Below, piece after piece: positions 12,646-23,466 of a DNA stretch of 64,000 nt; positions within the stretch are counted from its first letter, which is position 1, and every line of letters starts with the position of its first letter. The position numbers and the translations under genes were made by a program. The notes under the pieces are model-generated. The model did not search any database, had not been told where the DNA came from, and saw only the letters and a list, made by a program, of their open reading frames with translations. This DNA comes from Pleurotus ostreatus/Saccharomyces cerevisiae fusant (Eukaryota > Opisthokonta): the NCBI GenBank assembly GCA_024196135.1, contig JAMQCK010000079.1, forward strand, positions 21,411 to 85,410, written 5' to 3'.

Positions 12646-15289
12646 ATGGAGCCGGACGGGCACGCGTCGTTCAGCGAGTCCTCCTCGCAGACGCAGGAGG
12701 GACAGAAAATACGCAGGACAAGCCGCGCTTGCTTACAATGCCGCTCCCGCAAGCAGCGCTGCCATGTCGACCCTGATAATCCCGTCGCGCCGTGTCAGCG
12801 ATGCAAGGCTGCGGGCAAGGCGTGTTCTTTCGAGACAGAAGCACCCCGTGGGCGATTTCATCCTTATGAGGGCGGGGAGTCCTCGTTCCGCGCCGTAGAG
12901 CAGCTTCGCAACGAGTGAGTGGCAGATAACGCTGGGGGAACGACACTCACGCGTTCACAGGCTCGCCAGTCACCGAAAACGCATCGAGGAGCTCGAGGCG
13001 AAGGTTGGTATCGCGAGCCATGCGTCCCCCAGCACGCACACAGTCAACGGCGAGTACCACGCCGGGAACAGCAGCTCGGCGTCGATCTCGTGCGTAGGAA
13101 GCCTATGCCCGCCTGGCGATGCTCACACGGTTGAATGCAGATCCAGTTCCCCCGTCGCGCAGCCGCACGAAGTGCCTCGTGCGCCGAAGCGCAAGTTTAC
13201 GATGGACGGGGTGTCGCTGGGCGCACCTATAGCAACCTTGCGGAAATTGGCGAACGAGGACGAGGAAGACTACCCAGACACCCCAGCTATACCGCGCATG
13301 CCTCCCCCCACTGATGGGTCCCCATACTCGATGCGAGCGCCATCTCACGCTCGCCCGAGCGCCTTCGGCATGGATCCAGTCAGCCAAGACATCATCACTG
13401 TCGATGAGGCGCAGAGCATGTTCGATATGTGCGCCACAACCCCTGTGACTGATTCTGACTGTACTGATTTTTTATGTCGCAGCCATTTCGAGAATTGTCA
13501 TCCCCTCGCACCTCTACTCAGCGCCCGCACCCAGCGCGATGCTACTGAAATACGCCACTACAGCCCCCTCCTCTTTACCACAATCTGCTCCATCGGCGCG
13601 CGCTACTGGCACTGCCAGCCGTCCTCCTCGCAGAGCTGGTTGCATCCGCGATACCCGCAGATCATCAGCCAGCTCGACCAGTGCATCATGTCTCTCTTCC
13701 TGCGGCCGACTTCTGCGGACATGTGCTTGGAGACGGTACAGGCGCTGCTGCTCTATGCGCAGTGGATGCCGCTCGAGGTGCCTGCGACGGGCTCTACCTC
13801 GCTCCCCCGAAGTCGCTTCAACGACGTCTCGGCATGGTCAATGATTGGGCACGCGATCCGGCAGGCGCTCTTCATCGGGCTCGAGCGCTGCGTGTACGCA
13901 TTCAACGGCGCGCAGGAGGTCACGGAGGAGGACATGCGCCGGATGCGTGTCTGGGTGAACTTGCTGTCAACTGACCATCAGTACGTCCTGTTCAATTCGT
14001 TCACTCTGCAGCCCTGCTGTGTCCCGGTCGGCTGACGCGCTGCGGCAGCTTGGTGATGACGGCACGCCTGCCCATGACGCTCGACCCTTTCCACGCGACG
14101 AGCGTCGCGCGCGCGTTTGGGGGCAATCCGCTGGCAGAGCCGACCGACTTGAGATACGCCGGCCTCTGCGAACTCATCGCGATCGTGAACCGCGCCGCAA
14201 GACATAGCGGCGACGCCGCGCTGTGCGCCCTTGATCCGGTCTCGCTGCAGAAAGCGAACAATGACCTGGACGAATGGGACTCGTGAGTGCCCCTTTCCCC
14301 GCTTCCCCGCCTTCGCGAGGGTAATTAACGCTCGATCCAGGGTTTGGACAGTCGTCTTCTGTACGCGCCTCTCCCTTCACTCAATTGCCTCCCTGACCGC
14401 GCCCCAGCCAGCACGCCGGGCTTCCAGCAGTTCAATACGCAGATGCCCTTTACGGCCTTGCGCGTGCGTGCGCCACCCCCTTGCTACCGGCCCGATCATC
14501 CGAGCTAACACGGTTGTCAGTGGTATCGCCTCGGGCTGAATGTGGTCTCGCTGGGACCAGGCTTCTTCAGCCGGCGGGCGTCTGACAAGCGCGAGCCGAT
14601 GGTGACGGCGCTCAGAACGAGCGTCGACGCCGCGGCCTCGATGCTGCACTGTCTGTCGGCGGAGGCGGCGCACGCGCCCCTTGGACAGACACTGCGGACG
14701 CTCCCTCGGACACCCCTGACGGTCAACTCGAAGGCGCTCGCGTCCTTCCGCTTCAGCATCGACGCCTACTGGGTTACGCACGCCTTCGCGACCGTCTTCC
14801 TCGCGCTCGCGTTTGAACGAGGCGCGATTGACCGTGGGTGTCTGATAATTCTATTCGTCCTCTCCTTGCTTACCCCTAGCCCTAGAGGAGCTCAATATCG
14901 TAAATCCCCAGATGGCGCCGCCCGTGCGCCATCCCCCACACGAGGCGTCCCTGCTGGCGAGGCTGGTCTGTCTAGCATCGGACATATTCGACCATACGGT
15001 CGCGCACCCGCCCGCGGCGCACTACCGCGAAATCGTCTTCAACACCAAGCAGCTCCTCTTCCAGCCCAAGCCCAGCGCGAGCACGAGCCCGCAGACGAAC
15101 GGGCACGGCGGTGGGGGGCTCGAGGACATTTTTGCCACAATTATGCACGATGGTGCGTCTGCGAATTTTCAAGCGTAGTAGAGGGCGAGACTGACTGCGC
15201 TGGCAGGCTTGGACTGGACTGCAGATCCGGCGGGCTGGTCCGGACAGTACGCGGGACCTGTCGCGACGGCGATGGCGTACGGCGCATGA
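12646..15289 (+). CDS. Zn2Cys6 binuclear-cluster transcription factor
   Basis: Starts MEPDGHASFSESSSQT at 12646. The DNA-binding cluster is seen at about residues 28-55: CLQCRSRKQRCHV followed by CQRCKAAGKACSF, giving C-x2-C-x6-C...C-x2-C-x6-C. A basic RIEELEAK segment follows the first intron (12915-12960) and may start a coiled coil. From about 13170 a long exon holds the fungal regulator middle-homology domain (DFLCRSHFENCHPLAPLLS, FTTICSIGARYWH, ALLLYAQWMPLE, MIGHAIRQALFIGLER). More exons follow through 14040-14290, 14350-14870 and 14900-15150. The protein ends GQYAGPVATAMAYGA with TGA at 15287-15289. It is nuclear by family. It may regulate the permease/dioxygenase pair upstream, which is inference from position. 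Confidence 0.87.
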
Positions 15290-16866
15290 TGCCTCCTGCT
15301 GCCCCAGATGGCCATGATCCTTGTCCCCCGATGGGCCCTTTTTTATGTTCTCCCGGTTTCCTGCTGTTATCGTGCTGGCATCTGTACCGTGTACTGTACT
15401 TGTATACCTGTAGAGGACTCCCTGTACTTGGTTGTTGTCGTCGTGCTTTGTACCGCCTGCAAGGCTGCTCGAATAGAGCGCGTTCTGATTATTCGCCGCG
15501 TTTCTGGACCAGGGGAAGGCTATCGGTGTGTTGTCATGCATCAGGGCCGTTGGTGCGGAGAGGAGGTCAGCTGGGACGCGCAAATGGAAATTGGATCCCC
15601 AGCCCCGCACTTTAGAGCGCAATCTCCGGGGAGGGGTACATATATAAAATTCGCGGGGCGCCGGATTGTTGGCCTTTCTTCCCGTTTTCCCTCACTCTGC
15701 TTTGCCCTCGTCGCTGTCGACGCGCACCTCCGCTACTTTCTGGTCTTTCTGCGCGCCTCACGGATCGAACAGCAATGTCTACCTGCGTCTCCGACTTCAA
15801 GAAATTGCCCCCGGACTGCTGATTACTCCCTGACGCGCCATAGCCGTCCACGTCGACCATGGACGTCCCCCACCCACCCCCCTCACGCGCCACCGCCGCC
15901 CGCGCCCGCCGCCACCGTCGTCGCTGACGGCCACTCTCCCACGGCGCTACCCCATCCTTCCCCGGTTCGAACCACCGCGTACCCCGCGCCGCGTCTTCGC
16001 GAAGGGCGGGGTCGGCGGGCGCTCGTGGGAAGGATGATGCGCCCCCGTGCGCCCCGCACGTGACGGGGTCCGGGATGCCCCGACCGGCGGCGGGGACTTG
16101 GCGGGGCCCCCCGTTCCTGTCGTACCTGGGCTGGCCGCGGGCGCGCGAAAAGGAAGAGGCGCGCGCATGCGGTGGGCGCGGGCGACGGCGCGCGGCTGCT
16201 GTAGCCGCGCCACGCCCACGAGTGTCTCGGCACCCCGAACGTCATGTGCGCCGACGAGGATGCGACGAAGAGCGAGTCCAGCTGCTGGCGAAGATGCGAA
16301 GACTGGAGGCCCACACTGCTCTCCGCCCTTCTCTGCGGGGGACGAGGCCGACGTTATCCCCCATCCCATCCCCCACCTCGCCCAGAACTTCCCTTCTCGC
16401 TCGCCCAACACAACTCTCTCCGCCTCGGCGACTTGTCGGGCGATCCTGCGCGCGTTGTCGGATTGCTGACATGGGTCTCGCCAAGAATAGCCGCCCGCTT
16501 ACTGGTTTGGGCAATCGTTTTGGCTCTCGACGCGGCTCAACAACTCTGGAATAAGCGTGCGATCGCCCGCTTGGCCCCTCTCATTCGCTCGGTACGCACC
16601 CCGACGGGCCCCAAAGTCCCTCCGGCCATCTCCACAGCCCCCCTCACGCCTACCGCGTCAAATATTACCTCGTGCCGCATAAAAATCGACCAAGCTGGGC
16701 CTCAGCTCGACTCTCCTCCGCTCACCGACCATCCGGCCAGATTCTCCCGGGCAGTCGTACTTAAGCCAGCGAAAGAGTTCCCCACTCCTCACTCTCTCCG
16801 AGTGCAAACCACCACACGAATAACTTAACGACAACCCCCCGGGCAGCAGCCTCAGAACTCCCGACC
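15290..16866. other. 1.6 kb intergenic region, very GC-rich in part
   Basis: Holds the 3' end of the regulator gene and the promoter of the next MFS gene. The stretch 15.85-16.35 kb is strongly GC-rich with open frames on several strands, none with protein character. A TATATAAA at 15641-15648 followed by a pyrimidine-rich leader precedes a 15-codon open frame at 15775-15822. No longer gene could be attached to it. Confidence 0.4.
15641..15648 (+). promoter_or_regulatory. TATA box with no assigned gene
   Basis: TATATAAA is followed by pyrimidine-rich DNA and, 127 bp later, an ATG in AGCAATG context at 15775. That frame closes after 15 codons (MSTCVSDFKKLPPDC). The layout is that of a real promoter and leader, but the transcript is unknown. 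Confidence 0.35.
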
Positions 16867-18740
16867 ATGGGCCTCTTCAGCAAGAAGCAGGACCAGACCT
16901 GTAAGTCCCCCTCGAGCTCGCAGCGACGCCCCGATCTTACTGACTCACGTGCAGTCGCCGACGTCGACCATCGCGAGCACTCTCATGACCACGATGTGAG
17001 CGCCAACTCAGCGACGAAGATGACGGAGTCGGATGTCATTCTGGTCGAGTTCGAGCCCAACGACCCGGAAAACCCTATGAACGTAAGTCGCCCTCTCTTC
17101 CCCCGCCCTCTACTCGTCACTGACGACGATTCCAGTGGTCCGACAAGCGCAAATGGATGACGACTTGGCTCCTCTGCTTCATGTGTCTCTTCATCGGTCT
17201 CTCGACAGCCTCCTACTCTGCCGGTGTCGGCAAGATGGTCGCTGAACTCGGCGTCAGCCGCGAGGCTGGTCAGGTTGGCATGTTCGTCTTCAACGGTACG
17301 TTCGATCGTCGACGCAGCGCTATCCCGATCTGACTTCCCCTTCAGCTTCATTCGCCGTCGTCCCCATGTTCCTCGGTCCCCTTTCCGAGTTCCTTGGTCG
17401 CAATCCCATCTACCTCGGCTGCTACATCATGTTCACGGTTTGGTTCATCCCCCTCGCGCTTGCGAAGAACATCGGCACGATCATCGTCTGCCGTCTGCTC
17501 TCCGGATGCTTCGGTGCTGCCGGTACGACCATCATCCCCGGTACGCTCGCCGATATCTGGACGACGGAGAGGCGTGGTCTCCCCATCGCTATGTTCTCGT
17601 TTGTCGCTGTCCTCGGCACGGTCGCGGCGCCCCTTTACTGTGGCTTCATCGACCAGAACATCGGCTGGCGCTGGATTGAGTGGTAAGTCCCGCACCTCAT
17701 CGTCATCGTCGACATGGCACTTACGTCCCGCAGGATCCAGCTGATCTCCAACGGTACCATGTGCCTGCTCGAGGTCTGCCTCCTCCGCGAGACCCGTGGC
17801 TCGTCCATCCTTTCCAAGCGCGCGGCCAAGCTCCGCAAGGAGACCGGTGACCCGCGCTACAAGGCCAAGGCCGAGCTCGAGGCAACCTCCCTCAAGGAGC
17901 TCCTGCACAAGTCCACCACCCGTGCCTTCATCCTCATGGTCCGCGAGCCCGTCGTCTTCTTCTTCTCGCTCTGGCTCGCCTTCGCATGGGCCATGGTCTT
18001 CCTGTTCTTCACGGTCGTACGTATCCCATCATTCATCCGCTGTCGGGCCCGGTCTCACAATAGTCGCAGATCCCCCTCACCTTCCAGAACCACCACGGGT
18101 TCGCCGAGGGTGTTGCCGGCCTGCCGTACATCGCCTGCATCGTCGGCACCTTCCTTGGTCTCATCTCGTGCTTCCACCAGGCCAAGCTCTACGAGAACGC
18201 GCAGAGGAATAACAACGGGATCGCCGTCCCCGAGGCCCGCCTTTACTGGTCGTGCTTCGGCGGTGTTATGCTCCCCATCTCCCTCTTCTGGTTCTCGTGG
18301 ACGCAGTTCGCCTCGGTGCATTGGATCGTGCCGTGCATCGCGCTCGCGCCGCTCGTCTGGTCGATCTACATGATCTTCGACGCCGTCCAGAACTACCTCG
18401 CCGACGGCTACGGCGAGTACGCCAGCTCCGCCATCTCGGCGCAGGGCTTCATCCGTAACATGCTCGCCGCGTCGTTCCCGCTCTACTCGCAGCAGATGTT
18501 CGTCAACCTCGGCTACCAGTGGGCTGGCACGCTCTGCGCGCTCATCGCCACGGTCATGGTTCCCCTTCCCGTGAGTACACTTCCACTCCCTCCCGCACGA
18601 GCTGCATCTGACTTCATCTTCAGTTCGTCCTCATCCGCTACGGCGAGCGCATCCGCGCTTGGTCCCCGTACGCTGCGGCGACGACCCAGGCCCCGGTCAT
18701 CGCCCCCAAGCAGGACATCGAGGAGAAGGCGCAGGCGTAA
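16867..18740 (+). CDS. MFS transporter, DHA1/multidrug-polyamine type
   Basis: Starts MGLFSKKQDQT at 16867; introns near 16901-16954, 17082-17135, 17297-17345, 17683-17734, 18017-18067 and 18571-18624 all restore frame. The acidic N-terminus ends with FEPNDPENPMNWSDKRKW, the typical pre-TM1 motif of fungal DHA1 drug:H+ antiporters. Membrane blocks include LCFMCLFIGLSTASYSAGV, FLGPLSEFLGRNPIYLG (motif A), CRLLSGCFGAAGTTIIPGTL, and GTVAAPLYCGFIDQNIGWR (motif C-like). Later helices run through WSCFGGVMLPISLFWFSWT to AASFPLYSQQMFVNLGYQW. It ends with a basic/acidic tail (DIEEKAQA) and TAA. It is expected at the plasma membrane. Substrate class (drugs, polyamines, toxic metabolites) is family knowledge only. 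Confidence 0.92.
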
Positions 18741-19443
18741 GCAGGTGACCAAAATCTGGACCCGTCGACGCCCCGACCGCGCTATCCCGATCCCGCCCGC
18801 CGACCCGCTCCAACGCACATCCATGTTGGGGCCGACTACCCTACGGCCGACCCCTACATACCGAGCACGTACTCACTAATGACCACCACGCATCTCAATC
18901 TGCTCTCATATATCATTGACATCTTTGAATCTGTTCTCTAGTCTGAGCCCGACCGACGCGCTGTGCGTGTTATACCGCGCCCGTGCATCCCAGTCGGGCC
19001 GTCTACGCAATGTATTAGTACTGACGACACATGCCCCCACTACCTGTTCACCTTTACGCATAGAACTTACGGTCTAATTGACGAATACAATCGCTGACAC
19101 TTGGCCATGTTGGCTGGAACTTGCTTGACACGTGTCTGGCTGCAAATGTGATCGCTGGACTTGGCAATTTTTGAGGTTCGTGCTTGCTTGGACCCTCGGA
19201 TTTGCTCCTGTTTTGGTCATCCGCGTTGGATTTGGCAAGTTGAAGCAAAGTTGAAGTTCGCGCTGACGAAACGATCAAGCCTCTCCCGGCGCGTCGGCTT
19301 CGTTTCCTATCGTACTCGGACGCGCGGATACGATCATACACCCCCGCAAACGCGCCTTGACAAAGGAATACGAGTGCTTTTCGCCATGACCGAGTCAGTA
19401 GTACGACCGAACTTGTCCGAAGTCCCACTCCTCTGACAAACTT
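18741..19443. other. Intergenic between MFS and F-box genes
   Basis: No gene recognised. Around 19140-19260 a short motif resembling GGATTTGGCAA/GGACTTGGCAA occurs repeatedly. The end of the stretch may contain a first exon or leader of the F-box gene, since GGCAAAGAAACAG just before 19462 looks like a 3' splice site. Confidence 0.35.
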
Positions 19444-19548
19444 TTGTGGCAAAGAAACAGATTAGAAAAGTTGATCACCGAGACGGATGCTCTCGCAAGA
19501 GGCTCTGCATTCTCCTCGGGCTATCCCTCGCTCCACGATGCGCAGATT

Positions 19549-21069
19549 ATGCAACTGCAGACAGCCCGCCTCGACGAGGAGATTGAGCGGACGGAGGCTC
19601 ATCTCGCTGAAGCGCGTCGGGTACGCGACTTCAGCAAGGCGCTTGTCGCTCCAATTCGCCGCCTTCCACCTGAACTGCTGTCGGAAGTCTTCCTCCTCGC
19701 GACACCGACCACTTGGTACGACGACTGCAGCGGCGACAGGATGGAGGATATCCGGTTTGCCGAAGTCTGTCGTAGCTGGCGGGCCATCGCGCTGGGCACG
19801 CATGCGCTGTGGAACACGATCAAGGTCGTCGTGGAGGAAGAGAGCGCGTCGGAAAACGAGGATGAAGATGAGGACGAGGATGAGGACGAGGATGAGTCTG
19901 GCAGCGAGGACAGCCATCGCCCGCTCTCGAAGAGGAAGCGGAATCAGCGTTGGGACCGCATAGTCGACGTCTGGCTCGTGCGCTCCGGTGGCGCACTGCT
20001 TAACGTCACCTTCCTCAACGGTATGGGAGACGATGCGGTCGATGTGGGCGTGTCCGCGTGGAAGCGCCTCGTCGCGGAATGCCACAGGTGGCGGTCCGTG
20101 CACGTACAGGCGCCCTACGAGTTCTACGAAGGCCTCGAGGATCTGCATTTTCCCGCTCTAGTCGACATCCACCTGTCGGCGGGGGGCTGGGAGGAAGAAG
20201 CTCTGTCCCATCCGCATCCCGTTCCCGCCTTCACGAACGCGCCCAACATGCGCCGCCTGACTTGCGAGGATGTGAGGGTCCAGTACTGGCTCCCGAACGT
20301 CCTGCCGTCGGTGCCCAAATCGTGGAAACCGTCGACTGTGCATGTGATCTGCTCGGAACCGATGCACGACATGCAGGCGGCCGCGTACCCGATCACCCTC
20401 TGCGCAGAGTCCGTGGAGACATGCTTAATGATGCTAACCTGCGCCCCTCGCCCTTTCGACCCGCCACAGACTCGCACGCGCATGCCCCGCCTCAAGACTC
20501 TCGGTACGGCCAACAGAGGCTGCGAGCTCCTCTACTACATTGATGCTCCCTCTCTCACGACTCTTCATATGATGACCCGCGGATCTACCTTGAGGGAGGG
20601 CGTCCACGCTGATCAGATGGCTAGTCTGAAAGCCATGCTCCTCCGCGACTCGTCTATGCGGCTCGAATCCTTGCTACTCACCGACATCTCTACGAGTTGC
20701 GACGATATTATAGAGTGCTTGGAACTCCTTCCCTCCCTAGGCCAGTTCTCCCTCGAGCGCATCAGGCTCGGACGAAACGGGCCATTCGACATAAAACCTC
20801 TGTTGCGCAGGCTGACGCGCGACAACTCGCGCTCGGAATCTCTCACTTTCGTCCCGCACCTCGGCAACCTGACGCTCAGCTGGCGGTCAGCGTACGGTCG
20901 ACAAGAGCGCGAGCTCTGCATGCCGATTTTGACCGACATGGTCATCTCGAGACTCGAGGACATCGACGCGGAGGAGTATTATGAGGGATTGTATGATTTT
21001 GAGACCAACCTGGACCCGGATCTGACGTTGGATGATATTGTCGACATGGCTTGGGAACGCAAGAAGTGA
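19549..21069 (+). CDS. F-box protein with acidic insert
   Basis: The frame is open from 19444, but the first convincing Met is MQLQTARLDEEIERTEAHL at 19549, the usual coiled-coil opening of the Agaricomycete F-box family. An upstream exon joined at about 19461 is possible. The F-box core follows: APIRRLPPELLSEVFLLATP, then EVCRSWRAIALGTHALWNTI. An acidic Glu/Asp run sits at about residues 100-118, followed by the basic KRKRNQRW. The C-terminal part is leucine-rich without crisp repeats (LESLLLTDIS, CLELLPSLGQFSLERIRLG). It ends DIVDMAWERKK with TGA at 21067. Expected role is a substrate receptor of an SCF ubiquitin ligase; the target is unknown. This family is greatly expanded in mushrooms. 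Confidence 0.8.
   Translation: MQLQTARLDEEIERTEAHLAEARRVRDFSKALVAPIRRLPPELLSEVFLLATPTTWYDDCSGDRMEDIRFAEVCRSWRAIALGTHALWNTIKVVVEEESASENEDEDEDEDEDEDESGSEDSHRPLSKRKRNQRWDRIVDVWLVRSGGALLNVTFLNGMGDDAVDVGVSAWKRLVAECHRWRSVHVQAPYEFYEGLEDLHFPALVDIHLSAGGWEEEALSHPHPVPAFTNAPNMRRLTCEDVRVQYWLPNVLPSVPKSWKPSTVHVICSEPMHDMQAAAYPITLCAESVETCLMMLTCAPRPFDPPQTRTRMPRLKTLGTANRGCELLYYIDAPSLTTLHMMTRGSTLREGVHADQMASLKAMLLRDSSMRLESLLLTDISTSCDDIIECLELLPSLGQFSLERIRLGRNGPFDIKPLLRRLTRDNSRSESLTFVPHLGNLTLSWRSAYGRQERELCMPILTDMVISRLEDIDAEEYYEGLYDFETNLDPDLTLDDIVDMAWERKK
19858..19896 (+). repeat. GA-rich hexamer repeat coding acidic run
   Basis: Tandem GAGGAT/GAGGAC-type codons code an uninterrupted Glu/Asp tract inside the F-box gene. 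The tract is likely length-variable between strains. Confidence 0.7.
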
Positions 21070-21660
21070 CAGGAAAAAGGTGGGCTTCTAGGATGTCACC
21101 GTGTTATCCACCGCTCTGACGACATGTGCAGATTTGACGACGTGAAGAAGGGGTCAGAACTTCAACTGCGCCCAATCCCGCCTCTCGACCCGTTGCAAGC
21201 AGTTGGTGTCTCTCCGCAAGTATACTCTAAATCATCTAATGCCTTGATGTGGCATGCTTGCTACACGTTCTTGACCATTTTCAACGCCAATGCCTTTGCA
21301 ATGGAGTTAAATGGAGCGCACACTATGGCCGCGAATATGAGCGTCGATTTCCGAAGTTGAACATCGGATCACGTGAGGTCGTCTGCCACGGGCCGCCAAC
21401 GGACCATTGCGGCGTGTTCTCCCAAACTTCTTTCCACGCATCCGCCATCATCTGTACAAGCTGCAGGCAACGTATGACACCCTCTGAGAACGTATGACGC
21501 CGCCATACCTCTTCCGTATCATGCTGACAAAAGGGCAGCGCGCCTCGTCTTCGAACGGCACGGCGATGGTCGATGATCTACTATTGCGGTGTGCGGACAT
21601 GGCAAATATCTCGGTCCACCGAAGCGGTCGTATCATCTCTCAGGATGATGCTCTCTTGCT

Positions 21661-22141
21661 GAGGGAAAATATGCGTCTCTCCTGGACGAAACCTCCCGCT
21701 CCTCCGCCCATTCTTCAGCTCTCGTCGACTATCTTGCGCTTCACGAAGCTCTTCTATCGCCCGTACGCCAGCTGTACCCCGATATTCTCTCATATATCTT
21801 CCTCTTGGCGACTCCGGGGGATTGGTACTGGCATTTGTGCGGCACTGTCATCCACCCGTGTACTCAGGTCTGCCATGTCTAGCGTGCCGTTGCAGTGGGA
21901 CCTTCCTCGCTGTGGAACACGATTCACATTCGCGTTACAGAGCCGCTTTCAGACATCGACTATCCAGATGACGTGCCATCCTCGCCCTCCGATAGCGGCA
22001 GCGAGGGCGAGCCCGGCGGGGATGAGAAGGGTCGAGAGACGGCCGTCTCAACCGACGCCCTCCTGGAAAACCCTCGGAAGGTAGCCTTGGTCCCGTGTAT
22101 ACACCCGCCAAGCAGTCTCCGGCGAAGACGCGCGCGACGTT
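21661..22141 (+). pseudogene. F-box gene relic with stop at conserved Trp
   Basis: One frame reads LSPVRQLYPDILSYIFLLAT, then PGDWYWHLCG, aligning with the F-box of the intact neighbour (APIRRLPPELLSEVFLLATP). The next block reads VCHV, stop, RAVAVGPSSLWNTI where the neighbour has VCRSWRAIALGTHALWNTI. TAG at 21880-21882 therefore occupies the codon of the family's conserved Trp, consistent with a TGG-to-TAG change. After the stop an acidic, Ser-rich stretch (DDVPSSPSDSGSEGE) matches the position of the neighbour's acidic insert. No good upstream Met is in frame; an upstream TGA also interrupts it. A local duplicate in decay is the simplest reading. The surrounding overlapping frame at 21494-22084 is a shadow. 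Confidence 0.65.
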
Positions 22142-22188
22142 AGTGCTGCAGGCCTTCCATTGCGGGCGTTAACTAATTGACTCCTCAG

Positions 22189-22696
22189 ATCCTCGGGTGC
22201 GGCGTGGACGTCGCCTCCAGATGAGCCCGTCGTAGCCTCCTCGATGGGCATGTCATTCGCGGCCATTCAGCAGGCGCAACAGGAGCAGGGTGCCCCGGTG
22301 CGCGACAAGCGCTCGCTGAAGGAGATACAGGAGGAAGAGCGCGACCTGCAGGCTGAGGCGGACTTCCTGGTCTGGTGGATCGCCGAGGAGGAGAGGTCAC
22401 GTTTGGAAGCTGAAGCCGTCAGCGCCGCGCTGGTGAAGTCCAAGAAGGACGGCGGGAAGAAGAGACGGGGTCCGGGTCCTGATACCCAACGGCGTCGTGC
22501 GTCTGGGCAGGATACTCCGGGCAAGCAGCAACAGCAGGGGAAGCCACAAGATGGTCAGCGGTCGGAAGGCGCTCGGCAGGAGAGTCAGGGTCAGCGATCC
22601 GCTAATGCGACGCCGCCCTCGAAGCCGTCGGGCCGTCGTCCTAAGAATAAGCAGGTGCCCTCTGGACGGTCAGCGCCACCGACCTCTGCCTCGTAA
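22189..22696 (+). pseudogene. C-terminal fragment resembling a GYF-domain (Smy2-like) protein
   Basis: Begins at an apparent 3' splice site (CTCCTCAG to 22188) and reads through to TAA at 22694. The frame contains MSFAAIQQAQQEQG, then SLKEIQEEERDLQAEADFL, VWWIAEEERSRLEAEA, and a long low-complexity basic/Gln-rich tail (KKDGGKKRR, KQQQQGKPQDGQ). The EIQEEE motif followed by a WW-A-EEE segment resembles C-terminal parts of fungal GYF-domain/Smy2-like proteins. No GYF domain or other N-terminal part was found upstream. It may be a duplicated gene end fused behind the F-box relic, or the last exon of an unusual chimeric gene. Identification is tentative. Confidence 0.4.
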
Positions 22697-23466
22697 ATCG
22701 TGTAGAGTACAATAAGTTATCGTTTAATATGTAGAATTCGTTACACTACGGGGCTGGAGGCCTGGGCGTATATATCCTTGTAGCTGTAGCTCTGTATTGT
22801 ACCTTGGGATGGTTAAAGATATACGTTGTCTGCGAGTAGTGAGTTCCCTTCCCGCTGCGGCGCGGAAACCTCAAGCTGCCAATGCAGTGGCAGGTGCGGT
22901 GGGAGAATATGGCGAAATGTGAGACTGGCTCGCCGATACGCTCCCACACCTCATTGATGATTATGCGGCCACGCAGACAGAGGGGCTCACACGTCGAGAG
23001 AGGAACGTAGATGAGTTTCAGCGAGTATGATTACTGGTATCCTCGGTCAACCTCGTTCCGTAGCAAAACAAAGCTCAGTCGTTGCTCGAGAAGTCTTGGA
23101 CACGATTCGAGCAGAGCATCGCGCGCTCTTCCGATCCGAAGCCCGACGTGTCTCCAGTTATAGGGCACTGCATATGAAAGTAAATATATTCAGAGGGCAT
23201 GCGAGCGAGTTGCAGCGGGAATAAGTGAGGTGGAAAAGATGAGGGCAAGACGAAAGCGGCGCCTGAAGCAGGTGACCGGAATCAATGTTGAATTATTCGG
23301 CATGTGCCGAGGTTGCTGTTCGAACCGCGTCCCGAGGCAGCGCACTTAGCATTCATTGCCACCAGCGCGGGCCTATCGAGAAGCGCACTGACCTTGGCGT
23401 CGTCAACGTCACTGCACTTCAGAAACTTCACACGTTGGTTTCGAGTAGTAAGAATATATTTCCGAG
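22697..23466. other. Intergenic, start of the duplicated array
   Basis: No gene seen in the first 500 bp. The right part, from about 23230, resembles the 3' flanks of copies B and C of the downstream array, including the inverted-repeat motif at 23296-23312 and the following GTTCGAACCGCGTCC. Confidence 0.4.
23296..23312. repeat. Array inverted repeat, site 1
   Basis: TTCGGCATGTGCCGAGG: a 5-bp stem TCGGC/GCCGA with a 4-nt loop. It is followed by GTTCGAACC a few bases on, in the 3' flank of copy A. Confidence 0.5.

Noticed and set aside
15958..15980. CCGGTTCGAACCACC resembles a tRNA B box
   Set aside because: No A box, anticodon arm or acceptor stem could be formed on either strand at the right spacing; the motif is a palindrome in very GC-rich DNA.
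15308..16063. 251-codon frame in the GC-rich intergenic region
   Set aside because: Composition-driven: Pro/Arg/Ala-rich low complexity in several frames, no domain or splice logic.
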